64,000 nt of DNA from Puffinus mauretanicus (lineage: Eukaryota; Chordata; Aves; Procellariiformes; Procellariidae). The translations under genes and the position numbers were made by a program. Below are positions 61,021-64,000 of the stretch, piece after piece. The notes beneath the pieces were generated by a model, which was not told where the DNA came from, did no database searches, and saw nothing but the letters and a program-made list of their open reading frames with translations. The DNA lies in the NCBI GenBank assembly GCA_023333565.1, contig JAJKFH010002585.1, positions 1 through 64,000 of the forward strand. The letters are read 5' to 3'. The stretch's first letter is position 1. Each line of letters begins with the position of its first letter.

Positions 61021-61356
61021 GAATACACAAAATGAGTGATGCACAATGCAATTGCTCACCACCCGACCAATAACCAAGTAGTGATCGCTACTTCCTGGAC
61101 ATGCCTACCATTCATATACTGAGCATGACGTCACATGGTATGGAATACCCCGTTGGCCAGCTGGGCTGGCTGTCCCGGCTATGCTCCCTCCCAGCCTCTC
61201 ATGCACTTGGCAGAGCATGGAAGCTGAATGTCCTTGACTAGCAGGGTATTTAGCAACAACTGAAAACATCAGTGTGTTATCAACATTCTTCTCATACTAA
61301 ATCCAAAACACAACATGAGGAAGAAATTTAACTCTATGCCAGCTGAAACCAGGACA
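60815..61356 (-). mobile_element. Solo LTR of an avian endogenous retrovirus
   Basis: A 542-bp LTR in minus orientation, starting TGTCCTGGTTTCAGCTGG at 61356 and ending TTAAACCACAACA at 60815, with TG...CA termini. On its own strand it shows, in order, a perfect CRE (TGACGTCA, 61126-61133), a TATATG box (61113-61118), a (TTA)n stretch and an ATTAAA polyadenylation signal (60948-60953). I found no gag, pol or env sequence on either side and no second LTR, so it is a solo LTR left by recombination. A 10-bp identical flank, GGAGTTTTGC, occurs at 60803-60812 and 61358-61367. Confidence 0.85.
60971..61020. repeat. (TAA)n microsatellite inside the LTR
   Basis: Fifty bases of uninterrupted TAA repeat, nearly 17 units, lie within the R/U5 part of the solo LTR. 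As I recall, related avian LTRs carry a similar but less regular TTA stretch, so this copy has probably expanded after insertion. It is likely polymorphic. Confidence 0.95.
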
Positions 61357-64000
61357 TGGAGTTTTGCTTGAAAGGCCAAAAGATGTCTTTAGGAGAACAG
61401 TTGGGGATGTTCTTTAGGACCAATGTCATGCACATCAAGCAGAACCAAATCTCCTTCTCTGGAAGTGCTGCATAGCCTTCAGTCCTGGAAAATACATACG
61501 ATGCTCTCATATCCAGACGTCTGAACACAAGTGGTGAGGAGAAGATAAGAGGTTGAGAGCTGAGCATGGAGGGGGCTGTGGGTACCAGGAGCGCTGCACC
61601 AGGCTGGGGACCAGGTCCTAAACCTTCCTCCACCCCGTGCCGCATGCAGGTGTCCAGGGTGGTCCATGTCCTGATGAGACATCTCCTGAGCCGACCCCTG
61701 CAGAGTCCCATCCGTGGTTCATCCTTGAGGGGCTTGAGGAAGCCTTCAGGGAGGTTTCCTAAGTGGATGTGAAGGCTTCATCTGAACCCCCGGGGCTGCC
61801 CTGGGAAGGTCTGATCTTATTCCTATCTTCATCTTTGCTTGCTCCAACTTTAGCCTTCAGCTCTTTCAACCTGCCTTTGCCTGCTTGATTAAAGAGCCTC
61901 CACTACCAGTGGCTTCCCCCTGGGAGAGGTCATTATATGCTGTGACAAGTTTTCTCCCTCACCTTTATTCCGATGAGTGAAAGAGCCTGAGCACGCTGTG
62001 GGAGGGACTTTGCAGACTTTGCAGACTGGGGATGTTCTGGCAACTCTGGCAACACTGGGTCTTCACTGTCCCTTGCAGATGGGGACCCTGCTGGGTACAG
62101 AGGTGATGTCCCCATCCATCCCTGGCCATACACCCGTACACCCGTCATGGCAGCAGCCTGCTGCAAGGGGCGAAGAGGAAAAACACTTGTTGCTATTTCA
62201 TCTGCCTTAAAACGTGCGCTGCTTAATCGTCCCCAAAGCGATCTGCCGCTGCTCTGCATCAGCGTCTCAGCCTGGCCGCTATTCTCCCATCCATAACTGT
62301 GTCGGAGGCAAAAGCTCTCAGGAAGGATTTAAGGTTGGCTGTGGGTGCATCGAGGGGAATACTGAGCAGCGCGGGGCTGGGAGCCATTCATTAACCTTGC
62401 TGCGGGAACACGCATTTTCCTTCCCGCTGGGCAGATAAGGCAGCAGTATTTCTGAAATCTTAACATGTGTAGTTTCTCTGTTAAGAAAATATAGACATTA
62501 TTCTCAGCGCATATAGACTGTTAACATTGTCTCATCCCTTTCAGGGACACGAGATACGCGTAACGTGAATTTTCTAACAAGGCGTTTAATCCCTAAAGCG
62601 TGCAAAATGATTAAAAAGGGAAACGACAAATGGAAAATAAAAAAAAATTTAAAAAAAGAAGGAAGACATGGCTGCGTGCTATGCATATCTAATCCCCTTC
62701 AGATGCAATGTAGCAGTGTAGCAGACAGGTTAATACCAGGTACCTGCCTCTTCTGGACTTGTTAGGCTGTCTGCATTGAAGATGCTACTCTCTGCAGACA
62801 GGGGAAAACGTGTTGAACCCCAGGCCCTCAACGGGAAGCTCAAAATGATTTTCAGATCGTGTTCCAAGGCTGTCGCGTGTCACTCCGCTGTTGATGTTTT
62901 CCCAGGACAGATGTTTTCCCAGGCGGGAGGCGTCTCGAACAAGCTGTGCTCGCTTGCTCCCGGACTGCTGCTGCCGCCGGAGTCACCTCGCGTGACCTGA
63001 GCGTGGGCTTGGGCAGCGCTCGGTGGTACCCAGGGAGCCTCCATACGCCTCCAGGTCCTCCGAGCCCACCGCGGGACATGCGCTGCTCTTCCCCAAGAGC
63101 AGGGCTCCTGGTGCAAGACCTCCAGCTGGAGTTGGTGCCAGAGAGGGAAAACATCTTGCATTCAGCTCCCTGCCTCTCCCCACAGGCTGCTAGGGTTTGA
63201 AGGGCTGTGGCTAGTTCCCCAATTGCATGTACTGCTCCTTGGATAACACAGTAAAGCTCCTGTTTCTCCATCTTTGACAGCCATCACTCTCACTGGGACT
63301 CATAAGAAAATCCAGACCAGAGGATGCTACACGTAATGAATTTCCCTGTTCACAGAATAACTTGGGGTTTTGACTCCCTAGTTCAGTCACTAAACCAAAT
63401 TATCCCTTATTTACCCTGTTCAGCATCGCCCTTGTTAGCATCCTCCTTTCAATCATGGCAGCTCCGGAGATCAGTGGGTTTCCGAGGGCAATGGATTATA
63501 TGTGAGTAAAATAACCCATTTGTTTCCCTCATGCCTGCTGCCTGTGGGAGGTAACTAATGAACAAGGGCTGCAGATCACACTTATCCCAAACACAAATCA
63601 GTACGAGCAGTTGCACACAGCGGAGGTAAAAGGGAGCATCTGTCCCGGTTGTCACTGGACCAGAGCCACAGATAAAACAGCCCCATTTAACTGGGATCGC
63701 TGGGTTTCTGCTGGATTTGGGGGAGATTAACAGGCAGGCAGGTGGCTTTGTCTTGAAATAAGAAGCTCTGCTCGTGGGAAATGGAGAAGTGGGAGCATTT
63801 GCCCGCTTAAAGAGCTGGAGCCTCCTGACACGCAGGGCTGAGGATGGACACAAAATGCCTTTGCAGCCTCCCCGGAGGATACCGGCGCTGAGGGGGTGAA
63901 GGGAAAAGTGATGCTCGGTCCTTTTCTGTAGTTTGGGATAAGCAGGGGTTTGGGAAGGGGCTGGCAGGCAGTCAGCCTGCTGCCACCTTTGAGCCCCTGC

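Larger units (their letters stand above)
46189..64000. other. Region downstream of CIMIP2C, no gene recognised
   Basis: About 17.8 kb without a coding exon I can support. It holds an old CR1 relic, two CR1 family-A copies, a possible CR1 trace, a 95-bp duplicated segment, several short tandem arrays and a solo LTR. EF-hand peptides of CIB4, the next gene in human, were looked for on the minus strand and not seen. AT-rich, low-repeat blocks at about 58660-58930 and 62440-62690 look like candidate conserved noncoding elements. Confidence 0.6.

Noticed and set aside
46189..64000. CIB4, expected next to CIMIP2C from human gene order
   Set aside because: No EF-hand loop or other CIB-like exon could be read on the minus strand. 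It may lie beyond the window or be too diverged to see by eye.
1..64000. CRISPR arrays, bacterial promoters, tRNA or rRNA genes
   Set aside because: The tandem arrays have no spacer pattern, no cloverleaf or rRNA motif was noticed, and the spliced vertebrate genes and CR1 elements place the window in an animal genome.

Overview
The window is vertebrate, almost certainly avian, nuclear DNA. Three kinds of evidence point there. Chicken-repeat-1 (CR1) LINE 3' ends are dense and carry the ATTCTATG-type tail. A solo LTR of the type widespread in birds lies near the right end. Spliced exons of two vertebrate genes can be read by eye. No prokaryotic-style operon is present, and most long open frames are artefacts of stop-free tandem repeats or GC-rich sequence.

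Two genes are supported. The first is OTOF (otoferlin), on the minus strand. Its first three coding exons are at 26255-26333 (start codon), 19166-19224 and 8125-8213. Splice phases are compatible and donors and acceptors are consensus; intron 3 runs off the left edge. A CpG-rich 5' region and an 81-bp pure pyrimidine tract lie just upstream of the start codon. The second is CIMIP2C (formerly FAM166C/C2orf70), a ciliary microtubule inner protein, on the plus strand. Exons are at 40275-40461, 41214-41326 and 45983-46127 (stop codon), with a polyadenylation signal at 46183. Its first coding exon was not found. The two genes are divergent neighbours, as I recall them in human 2p23, so this looks like conserved synteny.

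Layout: 1-8124 OTOF intron 3 (partial); 8214-19165 intron 2; 19225-26254 intron 1; 26334-40274 the divergent intergenic region, holding two large minisatellites (about 1.2 kb each, units 14-16 bp and 38-39 bp); 40275-46188 CIMIP2C; 46189-64000 apparently intergenic, with CR1 copies, an old CR1 relic, a 95-bp dispersed duplication and a solo LTR. No exon of the gene expected next in human (CIB4) was recognised.

Repeats: ten CR1 3' fragments in two families, plus one old CR1 relic and one possible trace; one ERV-derived solo LTR; and many short tandem arrays. I found no new multi-gene system. The observations most worth checking are the structured minisatellites between OTOF and CIMIP2C, the secondary-structure-prone OTOF 5' end, the LTR with an intact CRE and TATA, and the short dispersed duplications.
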